This document shows positions 33,621 to 43,555 of a stretch of DNA of 64,000 nucleotides, piece after piece; position 1 is the stretch's first letter; every line of letters starts with the position of its first letter. The notes below the pieces were generated by a model. It was not told the origin of the DNA. It searched no databases and saw nothing but the letters and a program-made list of their open reading frames with translations. This DNA is from Flavobacteriales bacterium (GTDB lineage Bacteria; Bacteroidota; Bacteroidia; Flavobacteriales_E; Vicingaceae): the NCBI GenBank assembly GCA_002706365.1, contig PALM01000020.1, forward strand, positions 186,001 to 250,000, given 5' to 3'. The position numbers and the translations under genes were made by a program.

Positions 33621-36600
33621 ATGAACATTACAAAAACATCAATCAAAAGACCCACCCTAGTAGTGGTGCTTTTTACCATTCTAATAGGAATGGGTATGTT
33701 CAGCTACTCAAAACTAAACTACGAACTGCTTCCAGACATGAGCTTTCCTGTTCTAACGGTTACTACAATGTATCCGGGAGCTGCACCTTATGAAGTAGAG
33801 AATTCAGTTACAAAGGAGATTGAAGATGCAGTTTCAACCTTGGAAGGACTAAAAAGGGTGAATTCCACTTCAATGGAAAGTGTTTCCATTGTTATTGTGG
33901 AAATGCAACAAGGTGTAGATGAGGACATTGTACTACAAGAGGCCCAGCGAAAGATCAATGCTATACAAAACGAATTGCCAGATGATGCAGAACAGCCTTC
34001 TTTGGGAAAGTTCGACATCAATGATCTTCCAATAATGAATTTAGGGGTTGCGGCAGATCTAGCCGGAACTGAATTATATGATCTAGTAGACAAGACCATT
34101 CAGCCTCAATTGGCTAAGATACAGGGAGTTGCTCAAGTAGATATTTTGGGCGGACAGCCAAGAGAAATTAGAGTGAATATCAATGAGAAGAAGTTAGAAA
34201 CCTATGGACTTAACATTCTTCAAATAAGTCAGGCCATTAAGAATTCAAACATCGACTTCCCTGCGGGGAAAGTGAAGAATGGCGAAACTCAAACTTTGCT
34301 TAGACTGTCAGGCAAGTATGCCAATTTAGATCAGTTGCGAAGTCTAGTATTGAGCATGAATCAAGATGGATCGGCAGTAAGACTTAAAGATGTTGCCGAG
34401 GTGCACGACACGCAGAAAGAAGCTGAGATCATTACTAGAGTGAATGGTGAAAGTGCAATTGGACTTAACATTCAAAAACAAGGAGACGCAAATGCTGTAG
34501 AAGTTAGTGCACAGGCAAGGGAGTTAATGACAGAATTGGAAGAGATCTATGCTGATCAGAATTTGAGATTCTCTATAGCATCTGACAGCTCAGAATTTAC
34601 ACTAGAAGCTGCAGATGCGGTGATCCATGATCTACTCTTCGCTGTGATTCTTGTGGCTTTAGTGATGTTACTCTTCCTGCACAGTTTAAGGAATGCCGTA
34701 ATAGTAATGTTGGCTGTACCTGCTTCTATCATCTCCACTTTTACTGTGATGATGCTTATGGGCTTTTCGCTGAACTTAATGACACTGCTAGCGCTTTCCT
34801 TAGTGGTTGGTATTCTGGTGGATGATGCCATTGTGGTAATTGAAAATATTTACCGTCACATGGAAATGGGAAAAAGTAAGTTTCAAGCAGCTTATGATGG
34901 AATTCGCGAGATTGGGATAACTGTTATTTCCATCACATTGGTAATTGTTGCTGTGTTCTTGCCACTTTCTCTTACAGGAGGACTGATAGGAAACATTATG
35001 CGCCAATTCTCAATTACGGTTGCGATGAGTACCCTATTGAGTCTCTTAGTTGCATTCACAATGATCCCATTGCTTGCATCAAGATTTTCAAAGATCTCAC
35101 AATTAAAGAGCAAAGGCTTAATTGGTAGCTTCATAAGCTGGTTTGAAGGAATCATTAAGAGCTTTGAGAATGCCATGACGAATGCCCTTAAATGGTCGTT
35201 CAATCATAAGTTCATTGTCTTATCAACAACCTTTGTATTGTTCATTGCCTCCTTTACTCTAGTTGGATTTGGCTTTATTGGAAGTGAATTCGTTTCCAAT
35301 GGAGATAGAGGTGAATTCAAGATGGAAATTGAGCTCCCTAAGAAGGCGAGTTTAAGACAAACCAATCTACTCACTCAAAAAGTAGAGCAATTTATTGATC
35401 AATATCCAGAAGTTGAACGAATTTCATCTACTGTCGGACAAAGCTCAGGACAAATGTCAACCAATGCCACACCATATATGGCTGAGCTTAACGTGCAATT
35501 GGTTGATAAAGACAAGAGAAAAAGTTCTACTGAGATTTTCTCAAGAAAGTTACAGATAGCTTTAGAAGAGAATATTGTAGGTGCAAAGTTTAAAGCTAGT
35601 CCGGTTTCTATGGTTGGAGGAAGTACAGATGCACCGATCCAGGTGATTCTTAGTGGCACCAATCTAGATTCTGTAAAGGCGGTTTCTCAAAAAGTAAAGC
35701 AAATTGTTAAAGGTATAGAAGGAACGGCTGAAACAGAAAGCAGCTTAGAAGCTGGGAGCCCTGAGATTCAGGTTGTTCTTAACAGGGATAAGATGGCAAG
35801 ATTGGGTCTCACATTAGATGCTGTTGGAGGAACGATGAGAACTGCATTCAATGGAGTTGAAGATTCAAGATATAGAGATGGCGATAATGAATATGACATC
35901 AATATTTTATTGGATGAATTCAATAGAGATGAGACTGAGGATGTAGCCAACCTAAGTATTATTAATGCTATGGGTCAGAAGATCCAGTTAGATCAAATCG
36001 CCGATATTATTGAGGGAAGCAGTCCTACAGAGCTAAATCGTAGAGATAAAGTACCCACCATTACTATTTCGGCACAGGTAATTGGAAAAACTGTAGGAAC
36101 AGTAGGTGAAGAAATTGTAGCAGCACTTGATCAATTAGAAATGCCTGTGGGAGTGAGTTATAGTATGGGGGGTGATCTGGAGAATCAAAGTGATGCTTTT
36201 GGAAGCTTGGGTGTGGCCCTTTTAGCTTCTCTTGCGATCGTGTATTTGATCATGGTAGCGCTCTATGAGAGTTATGTTTATCCACTTGTGGTTATGTTCT
36301 CTCTCCCACTGGCAGTAATAGGTGCCTTATTAGCCTTGGCTCTATCAAAAAGCGCATTGAGTATCTTCTCAATTTTGGGAATGATTATGTTGATAGGTCT
36401 AGTTGCAAAGAATGCCATTTTGGTTGTAGACTTTACCAATCAACTTAAAGACGCAGGACTAGAAGTAAAGTCGGCACTATTGAAAGCCACTCAAGTACGT
36501 ATTAGACCAATTCTAATGACTACTCTGGCAATGGTAATTGGTATGTTGCCAATTGCACTCGCTTCTGGTGCAGGTGCAGAATGGAAGAATGGATTAGCAT

Positions 36601-36785
36601 GGGTGCTGATTGGAGGCTTGACAAGTTCAATGTTCTTAACTTTAGTTGTAGTACCTGTGATTTATTACATATTTGATAAAGTGCTTGCCAAGTTTGGCTT
36701 GGATAAAAAGCAATCAATAGTGTTAATAGAGACACCGAAAGAAGAATTGAACACAGAAGTTTCGGAGACATTACAGCATGCATAA
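33621..36785 (+). CDS. RND multidrug efflux permease (AcrB/MexB-type HAE)
   Basis: The 1054-residue protein has the full RND length with 12 helices and two periplasmic loops. TM4 contains VVGILVDDAIVVIENIYRHME with the DD proton-relay pair (about 401-402), as in drug pumps and unlike the DFG-D-E pattern of the metal pump in the island. The N-terminal RPTLVVVLFTILIGMGMFSY is typical. It is the third gene of the MarR-controlled operon; a terminator follows. Substrates are probably amphiphilic drugs or metabolites. Confidence 0.92.
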   Translation: MNITKTSIKRPTLVVVLFTILIGMGMFSYSKLNYELLPDMSFPVLTVTTMYPGAAPYEVENSVTKEIEDAVSTLEGLKRVNSTSMESVSIVIVEMQQGVDEDIVLQEAQRKINAIQNELPDDAEQPSLGKFDINDLPIMNLGVAADLAGTELYDLVDKTIQPQLAKIQGVAQVDILGGQPREIRVNINEKKLETYGLNILQISQAIKNSNIDFPAGKVKNGETQTLLRLSGKYANLDQLRSLVLSMNQDGSAVRLKDVAEVHDTQKEAEIITRVNGESAIGLNIQKQGDANAVEVSAQARELMTELEEIYADQNLRFSIASDSSEFTLEAADAVIHDLLFAVILVALVMLLFLHSLRNAVIVMLAVPASIISTFTVMMLMGFSLNLMTLLALSLVVGILVDDAIVVIENIYRHMEMGKSKFQAAYDGIREIGITVISITLVIVAVFLPLSLTGGLIGNIMRQFSITVAMSTLLSLLVAFTMIPLLASRFSKISQLKSKGLIGSFISWFEGIIKSFENAMTNALKWSFNHKFIVLSTTFVLFIASFTLVGFGFIGSEFVSNGDRGEFKMEIELPKKASLRQTNLLTQKVEQFIDQYPEVERISSTVGQSSGQMSTNATPYMAELNVQLVDKDKRKSSTEIFSRKLQIALEENIVGAKFKASPVSMVGGSTDAPIQVILSGTNLDSVKAVSQKVKQIVKGIEGTAETESSLEAGSPEIQVVLNRDKMARLGLTLDAVGGTMRTAFNGVEDSRYRDGDNEYDINILLDEFNRDETEDVANLSIINAMGQKIQLDQIADIIEGSSPTELNRRDKVPTITISAQVIGKTVGTVGEEIVAALDQLEMPVGVSYSMGGDLENQSDAFGSLGVALLASLAIVYLIMVALYESYVYPLVVMFSLPLAVIGALLALALSKSALSIFSILGMIMLIGLVAKNAILVVDFTNQLKDAGLEVKSALLKATQVRIRPILMTTLAMVIGMLPIALASGAGAEWKNGLAWVLIGGLTSSMFLTLVVVPVIYYIFDKVLAKFGLDKKQSIVLIETPKEELNTEVSETLQHA

Positions 36786-36822
36786 AGAAACTATAATTAG
36801 TGGTTAGTGGTTTAATTGTAGT

Positions 36823-36862
36823 ACTAGACGGGGCACATCTTGGGTTCCGTCTAGTTTATTTT
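36823..36862 (+). terminator. Intrinsic terminator after the RND operon
   Basis: ACTAGACGG (36823-36831) pairs perfectly with CCGTCTAGT (36847-36855) around a 15-base loop and is followed by TTATTTT. It separates the pump genes from the TetR gene. Confidence 0.75.
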
Positions 36863-36879
36863 AAATAAAATTTTCAAGC

Positions 36880-37479
36880 ATGACAAGAGAAGAATTGATC
36901 CAAAGGATTTTGAAAATAATGCGAACAAAAGGAGCCCATGCTATTCGTATGAGCCGTTTACATAGAGAAGCGAATATAAGTTCTAAGCTTATTAAGGCAC
37001 ACTTTTCAAGCAAGGAAGAAGTATTTGAAGCATGTATGACATGGGTGCTCGATATCCATAAAGATTTCGCTAGCACTGTTCAGAATGACCTAAGTCTGAA
37101 CCCATTCCAAAAGCTCATTCGCATCTATAAACATGGTTTAGTGGAAGTGATGAACTATCATCCATCCTTCTTTTTCTATTTGAAGAAAAAACAAAGTAGT
37201 ACATATAAACTTATTGATGATTATACCAAGCATATTTTTAATGAACTCTATCTAGCATTATTAGAGGAGTCAAGAAATAAGGGATTTTTGATTTCTGGAA
37301 TTAACCTAAAGGTATTCTGCAAGACACAACTTTCACAGAGTCAGATCATCTTGGAAAAGATGTATGCTGAGTACTATGAATATACAGATCAAGTAGTTAA
37401 GATCCAACTTCTTAGTCTAAGAAGCATATTAAAGAAAGAATTCATGGATCAATTTGATGAGGAATTGATGATTAAATAG
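36880..37479 (+). CDS. TetR/AcrR-family transcriptional regulator
   Basis: The 199-residue product has an N-terminal TetR helix-turn-helix (about 5-50: RILKIMRTKGAHAIRMSRLHREANISSKLIKAHFSSKEEVF) and an all-helical ligand domain. The DNA-binding helix is less canonical than usual (SRLHREANISSKLIKAHF). It follows the RND operon but is cut off by a terminator, so it may be transcribed separately from the short A/T-rich gap. Control of the pump in addition to the MarR protein is possible. Confidence 0.75.
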   Translation: MTREELIQRILKIMRTKGAHAIRMSRLHREANISSKLIKAHFSSKEEVFEACMTWVLDIHKDFASTVQNDLSLNPFQKLIRIYKHGLVEVMNYHPSFFFYLKKKQSSTYKLIDDYTKHIFNELYLALLEESRNKGFLISGINLKVFCKTQLSQSQIILEKMYAEYYEYTDQVVKIQLLSLRSILKKEFMDQFDEELMIK

Positions 37480-38159
37480 AACTTCCTAAAAGATGACAAG
37501 CCATTTTCTTTTATAAATTCTCTTCCATTAAGCCAATTCAAACAAACAAGCCCCCAAATCCACCATAAATAACAAATTGATCTAAGCATGTCGAATTCAC
37601 AAATCTCAACTTTCTAATACCACCTAATACCACATCCCAAACCCTTCTTAGATCAACACTTCCCTCTTCTCTTTATCAATCGTTGATAAACTCTAAAATC
37701 AAATAATTCTTATAGAAATACCTCAAATTGTCACAAAAAAAGCATCTGTATAGATATGGTCATGTGCTATACAATTTTACTAGGACCTATCCAGCTCTAA
37801 TTCAATTATTGAACAACAATAACTTAAACTGTGCTTTCATCTTCATAAATAAATTACCATAGACAATCTTCTATGATTAGATGTATGATAAGCATTAACA
37901 CTTCTCTTTCATTAGATCGCCTTGTAGTTTCAATCTTCTTGACAAGGATATTAATTAGCATTCAAGCTGGCTTGTCTATTTTGTCTTATTTAAGAAAATT
38001 TAGTTGTAAGGTATAGTTTAAAGTTGTCAGAAGCCTCTAGTTAAAACCAATCCAAGCTTAGGGAAGAATTCAATAGTCTCCAAATAAAAGGATGATGTGA
38101 AAAAGCAAGTAATAATTGCTTCAGACAATTACGAGATACTTGAAGACAACTGTCCCGTA
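37480..38159. other. 680-base gene-free stretch
   Basis: No open frame of coding character is present on either strand. The sequence is strongly A/T-rich with scattered short words and no alignment to the repeats of other intergenic regions. Near its right end GCAAGTAAT (38105-38113) pairs with ATTACTTGC (38163-38171, in the end of the DoxX-like gene) around a 49-base loop that itself holds AATTG...CAATT arms. Confidence 0.5.
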
Positions 38160-38543
38160 TTAATTACTTGCTGCTTTTGACTTGTTCTCGGATAGTTTCG
38201 CTAAACTGAATGCAGCAATCGCCATTACTAAATCTCTTACTGCAACATCCACATAATTCCAGCTTAATAGTAAAGTAATTGCAATAGACACTAACCATAC
38301 AGAAACCACATATGCTCCTATTCTTGTCTTAGTTAAAACCAAGATGCCTGCTATAACTTCGATAACACCAACAATCATCATGAAAGCAGAAGGCTCAAAA
38401 GGCAGCATGGAGGCAAATCCTTCTGAAACATACTGACTCCAATCTACTAAAATGTTGGTAAACTTATCCAGACCGGCCACAATAGGCACTAAACCAAATG
38501 TGTACTTTAATATATCTTTAACTGAGTGTAAATTCGAATTCAT
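38160..38543 (-). CDS. DoxX-like membrane protein
   Basis: The 127-residue product has four membrane segments with the DoxX-like pattern: LKYTFGLVPIVAGLDKFTNIL, MMIVGVIEVIAGILVLTKTRIGAYVVSVWLVSIAITLLLS and a final VRDLVMAIAAFSLAKL. The GVIEVIAGILVL block is the second helix of this superfamily. No redox-active cysteines are present. It is divergent from the ECF sigma gene (117 bases between starts), a common pairing for sigma-controlled membrane proteins. Confidence 0.75.
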   Translation of the reverse strand: MNSNLHSVKDILKYTFGLVPIVAGLDKFTNILVDWSQYVSEGFASMLPFEPSAFMMIVGVIEVIAGILVLTKTRIGAYVVSVWLVSIAITLLLSWNYVDVAVRDLVMAIAAFSLAKLSENKSKAASN

Positions 38544-38598
38544 AATTAATATTGATTTAAAAATTTATATAACTCTTTGATTGAGTACCTAAAAAAAG

Positions 38599-38640
38599 GT
38601 TACAAATTTTTGTAACTAATCTGAACGTTTTTTTATCTAA
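38599..38640 (+). promoter_or_regulatory. Possible ECF-type promoter / palindrome before the sigma gene
   Basis: A perfect palindrome GTTACAAA-TT-TTTGTAAC (38599-38616) lies between the divergent genes. Its right part, TTTGTAAC, followed after 19 bases by TCTAAA (38636-38641), resembles an AAC / TC-type ECF promoter, so autoregulation is conceivable. The reading is tentative. Confidence 0.35.
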
Positions 38641-38659
38641 AAAGAAAAACCTTTAGGTT

Positions 38660-39340
38660 ATGGATGGAGTGAGGAGTATACACAAAAGTGATTGTCAATT
38701 ATCAGATTCTGATATTGTAAAACGAGTAATTTCTGGTGAAAGTGAACTCTACGAACTTTTGATCAGAAGGAATAATCAAAAGCTATATCGAGTAATTAGA
38801 AGCTATTTAAAGGAGCTTAGTGAAATTCAAGATATCATGCAAAACACCTACTTAAAAGCTTTTGAGAAGTTATTTCAGTTTAAGCACGAAGCCACTTTTT
38901 CTACTTGGCTGATAAGAATTGGAATTAATGAAGCGCTCGTTCGTTTAAAAGACAAAGGCAAAATACATCAGCTGAATGATCCGTCAAAAACAATTGAAAG
39001 TAATGCCATAATTGAAATTCCTGATAAAGATCAACCGAATCCCGAAAAGGATTTTATAAGAAGAGAAATGAAACAGATTCTAGAGGAGTTGATTGATAGT
39101 TTAGAACCTAAATACAAAACAGTATATATGTTAAAAGAAGTTGAAGGAATGAGCATAAAAGAGGTTTCAGACTGTGTAGGAATCTCTCAATCAAATGTAA
39201 AAGTTCGTTTACACAGAGCCAAAAACACACTCAAAGAAAAATCTCAAGTACTCATTTTAAATAAAGAAATTGATGTTTTTGAGTTTGGCGACTCAAAATG
39301 CGACAACATAGCTGAGAGGATTATGAGTGTTATTAATTAA
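38660..39340 (+). CDS. ECF-type RNA polymerase sigma factor
   Basis: The 226-residue product has sigma region 2 (about 28-100: YELLIRRNNQKLYRVIRSYLKELSEIQDIMQNTYLKAFEKLFQFKHEATFSTWLIRIGINEAL) and region 4 (about 145-195: LEPKYKTVYMLKEVEGMSIKEVSDCVGISQSNVKVRLHRAKNTLK). The long linker with acidic stretch DKDQPNPEKDF and a 30-residue C-terminal tail are mild extensions. No anti-sigma gene is adjacent; the DoxX-like gene is divergent and the PLP decarboxylase follows. Confidence 0.9.
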   Translation: MDGVRSIHKSDCQLSDSDIVKRVISGESELYELLIRRNNQKLYRVIRSYLKELSEIQDIMQNTYLKAFEKLFQFKHEATFSTWLIRIGINEALVRLKDKGKIHQLNDPSKTIESNAIIEIPDKDQPNPEKDFIRREMKQILEELIDSLEPKYKTVYMLKEVEGMSIKEVSDCVGISQSNVKVRLHRAKNTLKEKSQVLILNKEIDVFEFGDSKCDNIAERIMSVIN

Positions 39341-39381
39341 TTGCAAATTTCCCTTTTGTTAACTCTATTAATAATATAGAA

Positions 39382-40593
39382 TTGAATCTAAAAGATGACT
39401 TAATAGACCTAATCAAAAAAAATGAAACCCGCAGTAGATCATTGGACATCGCTCCCACTGATCGAAAAGTATTATTGGAAAAAGTAAATGCTTATACCGA
39501 GGAGTTTCTTACCAACCTAGGTATTTTAAAGGCATATGAAGGAAAAGGATATGATAAGTTTAAAGAAGATCAGTTTTTTGAAATCAGAGAGGATACGCTT
39601 AGGGTTGATCAAATATTGAGTTTGCTTAAAACGCGAATTGACCAAGTAGGCTTAAATCCAGCATCTCCAGGGCATTTAGGGTACATTCCCGGTGGTGGAA
39701 TCTTCGAAGCAGCAGTTGGAGATTATATAGCAGCAGTAACCAATCGATATGCAGGGGTCTTTTTTGCTTCTCCTGGCGCAGTGCGTATGGAAAATGCGCT
39801 TATAGATTGGGCAGGTAGATTAATGGGATACAAAAACAACTTTGCAGGCAACCTTACTTCAGGAGGTAGTATTGCAAATTTAATCGCAATTTCAACTGCA
39901 CGCCATGCAAAAGATATTACAAGTAAATTGGTTGCCCAATCGGTAATATACACCACCCAACAATCTCATCATAGCATTCAAAAGGCCATAAAGATTTGTG
40001 GATTAGAGGAGTGTACGATTCGATTTGTCGACCTAGATGAAAATTATCGCCTGACTCCTGAAGTACTAGAGAAACAAATAATCGAGGATCAAAAACAAGG
40101 CTTGCATCCTTTTTTAATCATTGCCAATGCAGGGTCTACAGATACAGGAGCTATAGATCCAATTCAACAAATTGCCGTAATTGCCAATAAATATGATCTA
40201 TGGCTTCATCTTGATGCTGCCTATGGTGGGTTCTTTATGCTCAGTGAATACGGCAAGCAAAAAATGAAGGGGATAGAATTAGCCGACTCAATCATCCTTG
40301 ATCCACACAAAGGGATGTTTATACCTTATGGCAGTGGGATTATACTTGTTAAGAATAAAAAATATCTTCTTGAAGCCAACAACTATGAGGCAAACTATAT
40401 GCAGGATATTAAAGATCATCAAGAAGAATATTCCCCTTCAGAATTGTCACCGGAACTGAGTAAACATTTCAGGGGAATGAGATTGTGGTTACCATTAAAA
40501 CTACATGGAATAGATGTTTTTAGAGCATGTCTTGAAGAAAAGCTGGGACTAGCAGCTTATTTTAATAGAATGGTAAAAAAAACTAGGGTTTGA
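39382..40593 (+). pseudogene. PLP-dependent (group II) decarboxylase, N-terminal part, frameshifted
   Basis: The 403-codon frame, starting with TTG, encodes most of an aromatic-L-amino-acid/glutamate decarboxylase-type enzyme: substrate-side NPASPGHLGYIPGGG, cofactor region SGGSIANLIAISTARHAK, HLDAAYGG and the PLP lysine motif DPHKGMF (about 308-314). It ends abruptly after KKTRV at a TGA. The missing C-terminal domain continues in another frame from about 40583 (see next entry). The cause is one extra A in the A8 run 40575-40582; with A7 the reading becomes KLGFETLPMHYL and is continuous. It may be a real pseudogene, a sequencing error or slippage expression. Confidence 0.85.
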
Positions 40594-40837
40594 AACTCTT
40601 CCAATGCACTACTTATCTATTGTTGTATACCGATACCCAAGCACTAATGAGCATCCAGACAGTTTCAATAGAAAGTTAGCACAGTTTATTAGAAAGGATG
40701 GAAGAATCTTTGTTTCTACAACAACCTTAAATGGGAAATTCATGCTTCGTGCAGCTATACTGTCATTTAGAACACACCAGCAGGATATTGATTTGTTGCT
40801 AAAGTTGTTGAAAGAATACATTGAAAATAACAATTGA
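40583..40837 (+). pseudogene. PLP-dependent decarboxylase, C-terminal part in shifted frame
   Basis: The 77-codon frame with an ATG at 40604 and its upstream extension (LGFETLP before MHYL) encode the C-terminal domain of the same decarboxylase: YLSIVVYRYPS, VSTTTLNGKFMLRAAILSFRTHQQDID and a final LLKEYIENN. It has no start signal of its own and would make no stable protein alone. The two parts together give the normal family length of about 480 residues. A strong terminator begins in its stop codon. Confidence 0.85.
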
Positions 40838-40869
40838 ATAATATAGCCTAGGGTCTAGGCTATATTATT
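40837..40869. terminator. Bidirectional terminator between convergent genes
   Basis: A perfect 15-base stem, AATAATATAGCCTAG (40837-40851) with CTAGGCTATATTATT (40855-40869), encloses a 3-base loop (GGT). It begins in the stop codon of the decarboxylase tail and serves the convergent outer-membrane gene as well, since A/T tails occur on both sides. Confidence 0.85.
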
Positions 40870-40885
40870 CGTGCTATCAGCTTCT

Positions 40886-41536
40886 TTAAAACTTCACCCC
40901 AACATATAGGTTGGGCTCAAAAAGAAAATAGTCTGCCCATTTATCGTCCAAAGTTTTGAATTCTTCAGGTGCTTCGGTGTCAATCCAGAATTGACCATGC
41001 ACTTGAGGTTCTATAAAGAAGCGCTTACTCTTGCCAAAGGCAATGTGATAACCAATGTGCACAGAAGTGTACAGCTTGAACCCATTGTCGATCTTTTTAT
41101 TGTCCTCATCCAAATAGGTTTGGAATAGCGGCAACACTTCAACTGTGCTGAATAGTCCTTTCCAGAGCATGCGTTGATAAGACACCCCTATTCCGCTCTC
41201 TCTAACCCAACCCGGGTAATACTCGCTCCCATTATCTACCTTGTCTAACAATCCATCACCCCACTGTATGCCCATCGGTTGGAACAATCGCCAAGTGGCT
41301 AATTTGACCCCAAAGATGTTCTTATTGTCTAGATCGCGCTTAATGTGCAATTCAAAGTGTTGGGTGTTTGTTTTGTCGTTCCAGGGTTGATCTAGGTATT
41401 GAGGATAAGCAATAATTGGAGTGCTTATTCGATACTTGAATTTTACTTCATCGCTATTGTTAGCGTTATTTTCTTGTGCAAATGCAGTGATACTGCAATA
41501 AATAATTAAGAGAATTGCGATACTTACTCTTATCAT
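40886..41536 (-). CDS. Exported outer-membrane barrel-like protein
   Basis: The 216-residue product has a signal peptide (about 1-20, ending TAFAQ). It shows alternating strands typical of a small barrel (HFELHIKRDLDNKNIFGVKLATWRLF, GIGVSYQRMLWKGLFSTVEVLPLFQTYL, LYTSVHIGYHIAFGKSKRFFIEPQVHGQFW) and a C-terminal strand LFEPNLYVGVKF ending in Phe, as expected for BAM substrates. The family is unknown. Confidence 0.72.
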   Translation of the reverse strand: MIRVSIAILLIIYCSITAFAQENNANNSDEVKFKYRISTPIIAYPQYLDQPWNDKTNTQHFELHIKRDLDNKNIFGVKLATWRLFQPMGIQWGDGLLDKVDNGSEYYPGWVRESGIGVSYQRMLWKGLFSTVEVLPLFQTYLDEDNKKIDNGFKLYTSVHIGYHIAFGKSKRFFIEPQVHGQFWIDTEAPEEFKTLDDKWADYFLFEPNLYVGVKF

Positions 41537-41779
41537 GACTTTAGTTTTAAGAGGTTTATTATATGATTCGTAATTGCTGGCCAGTAATTGACCTTGTTTT
41601 TAATTGATTTGACGGGGCAAATGTGAGCTTGATCCAATGGGTGGTCGTCCGAAAATGAAAAGGTGGACTTCTTAATGAAAATCAGGACTTTCTGTTTTAT
41701 ACCTTCTTCTTTTCCAGTTCTTTATTTGATTTTGGGATATAGCCTGAACTGATTACTTTTAGTTTCTTATTTCCTACGA

Positions 41780-43549
41780 TTGATCGACCAAAAATCTATA
41801 GCTGTTCTTCCTCTAGAAAACCTAAGCTCAGATCCAGAAAATGAGTATTTCGCCGATGGGATGACGGAGGAGATTATCAATGCCTTGAGTAAGATCGAAG
41901 GCCTTAAGGTAACCGCACGCACGTCTTCATTTGTTTTTAAGCATCAAAAAGAAGATGTAAGAATTATTGGGAATCAGCTTGGTGTGAGTACGGTCTTAGA
42001 AGGCAGTATTCGAAAAGCCGATAATCGCATTCGAGTTACCACTCAATTGATCAGAACAGACAACGGATTCCACATTTGGTCTGAAAGTTTCGACCGCCAA
42101 CTAAATGACGTTTTTAAATTGCAAGATGAGATCAGTCTTTTGGTAGCAGAAAAGATCAGGGAGAATTTTGGTCACCTCAGTATTGAAAGTCATTTGGTTG
42201 AAACGACAACTTCTAATGTAGAGGCCTATAACACCTATCTAAAAGGCCGATTTAATCATTTAAAGTGGGATGAAGAGGGCATTCAGAAAGCGATAGAGCT
42301 TTATTCAGAGTGCATTGCCATGGAGCCTGCTTATGCCGACCCACATTTTGGATTGGCTTATTGCTATGCAATGGCTGGGTCTTGGTGGCCTGAACCATCT
42401 CTTCTAGTAGAGGCAGAAAAGCACATCAATAAAGGTTTTTCCATTGATGATCAATCAGCTTTAGGCTATTATGCTAAAGCAACTCTTAGTTTTTGGGGCC
42501 ATTGGGATTTTCAAAAAGCTCAAGAGAACTATATCAAGGCCATGCAGCTAAGTCCCAAATATACTGAGGCAGAAGAAGGTCTTGTTGAACTTTACACTGC
42601 AGTTGGTGATTTTGATAATGCCTTGAAGCATGTAGAAAACATCCTCCAGATCAATCCTCTTTCTGCGAATCACTTTTTTACTAAGTCTAATATTTTTTAT
42701 CAGAAAGGTGACTTCAAACAAGCAGAGAAATTTGCGGACCAAGCTCTAATATTGGATCCAAACTTTACACATGCTATAGCCTTAAAACAACTTTGTTTGA
42801 TCCATAATGGTAATGAAGATAAGTTGAATCATTTTTTAAATACAACTCAACTGATTGAGCGAGCTGAAGCTTGCAATTTACTTTTTGACCTATTTCACAA
42901 AAGCAAAGAAATTCAAACATCAACGATTGATGAAGAACTAAACAAAGAAGTTCCTATACCCCTCTTTCCCTGGACCCTCTTCGTTAAGATTTACGCCAAT
43001 CGAATTAATGATGCAGAAGCCGAACTAAAAGATGCCGTTAAGCGAAAATTGGGACAGTATGTTAATTTTAAATCGCATCCCTTACTACTCCCACTTAGGA
43101 AGTCCGCTGTTTTTCAAAAACTTGCTAATGAAAACCTGGTCGATAATGGTTCATCAAAAGAGCTCACTCTCGGGACAGAAAAGCTTGCTCTAATAAGCAA
43201 GGAAGAAGCGAGCTCGCTAATCAATAGATTGAACGATTTGATGGAAAAGCAAAAGGCATATTTAGAAAATGCGATTACATTGCGTTCAACCGCAGAAAGA
43301 ATTGACATTTCCTCAAATAAGCTTTCATATCTACTCAATGAATACCTTGGCAAGAACTTCAATGAGTTCATTAACGGCTATCGCTTAAAAGCCTTTCAAG
43401 ATATGGCATTGGATCCAAAGAATAGCCACCTTACGCTGCTGGGTCTAGCTTATGAAAGCGGCTTTACTTCCAAGTCTGTCTTCAATGATTTCTTCAAGAA
43501 ATCTACCGGTTTAACCCCAAAAGCTTGGGTAAAGCAAGAAAAGTCTTGA
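41780..43549 (+). CDS. AraC-type regulator with TolB-like N-terminus and TPR repeats
   Basis: The 589-residue product has a TolB-like/FlgO N-terminal domain (about 5-115: SIAVLPLENLSSDPENEYFADGMTEEIINALSKIEGLKVTARTSS), TPR-type repeats (about 145-330) and a C-terminal AraC HTH (about 480-589: TLRSTAERIDISSNKLSYLLNEYLGKNFNEFINGYRLK and LTLLGLAYESGFTSKSVFNDFFKKSTGLTPKAW). The start is TTG; the frame is open only ten codons further upstream (TGA 41750-41752) with no ATG. Such proteins are cytosolic regulators of Bacteroidetes with unknown signals. The gene ends seven bases from the convergent CPBP gene. Confidence 0.82.
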   Translation: MIDQKSIAVLPLENLSSDPENEYFADGMTEEIINALSKIEGLKVTARTSSFVFKHQKEDVRIIGNQLGVSTVLEGSIRKADNRIRVTTQLIRTDNGFHIWSESFDRQLNDVFKLQDEISLLVAEKIRENFGHLSIESHLVETTTSNVEAYNTYLKGRFNHLKWDEEGIQKAIELYSECIAMEPAYADPHFGLAYCYAMAGSWWPEPSLLVEAEKHINKGFSIDDQSALGYYAKATLSFWGHWDFQKAQENYIKAMQLSPKYTEAEEGLVELYTAVGDFDNALKHVENILQINPLSANHFFTKSNIFYQKGDFKQAEKFADQALILDPNFTHAIALKQLCLIHNGNEDKLNHFLNTTQLIERAEACNLLFDLFHKSKEIQTSTIDEELNKEVPIPLFPWTLFVKIYANRINDAEAELKDAVKRKLGQYVNFKSHPLLLPLRKSAVFQKLANENLVDNGSSKELTLGTEKLALISKEEASSLINRLNDLMEKQKAYLENAITLRSTAERIDISSNKLSYLLNEYLGKNFNEFINGYRLKAFQDMALDPKNSHLTLLGLAYESGFTSKSVFNDFFKKSTGLTPKAWVKQEKS

Positions 43550-43555
43550 TCGAGT

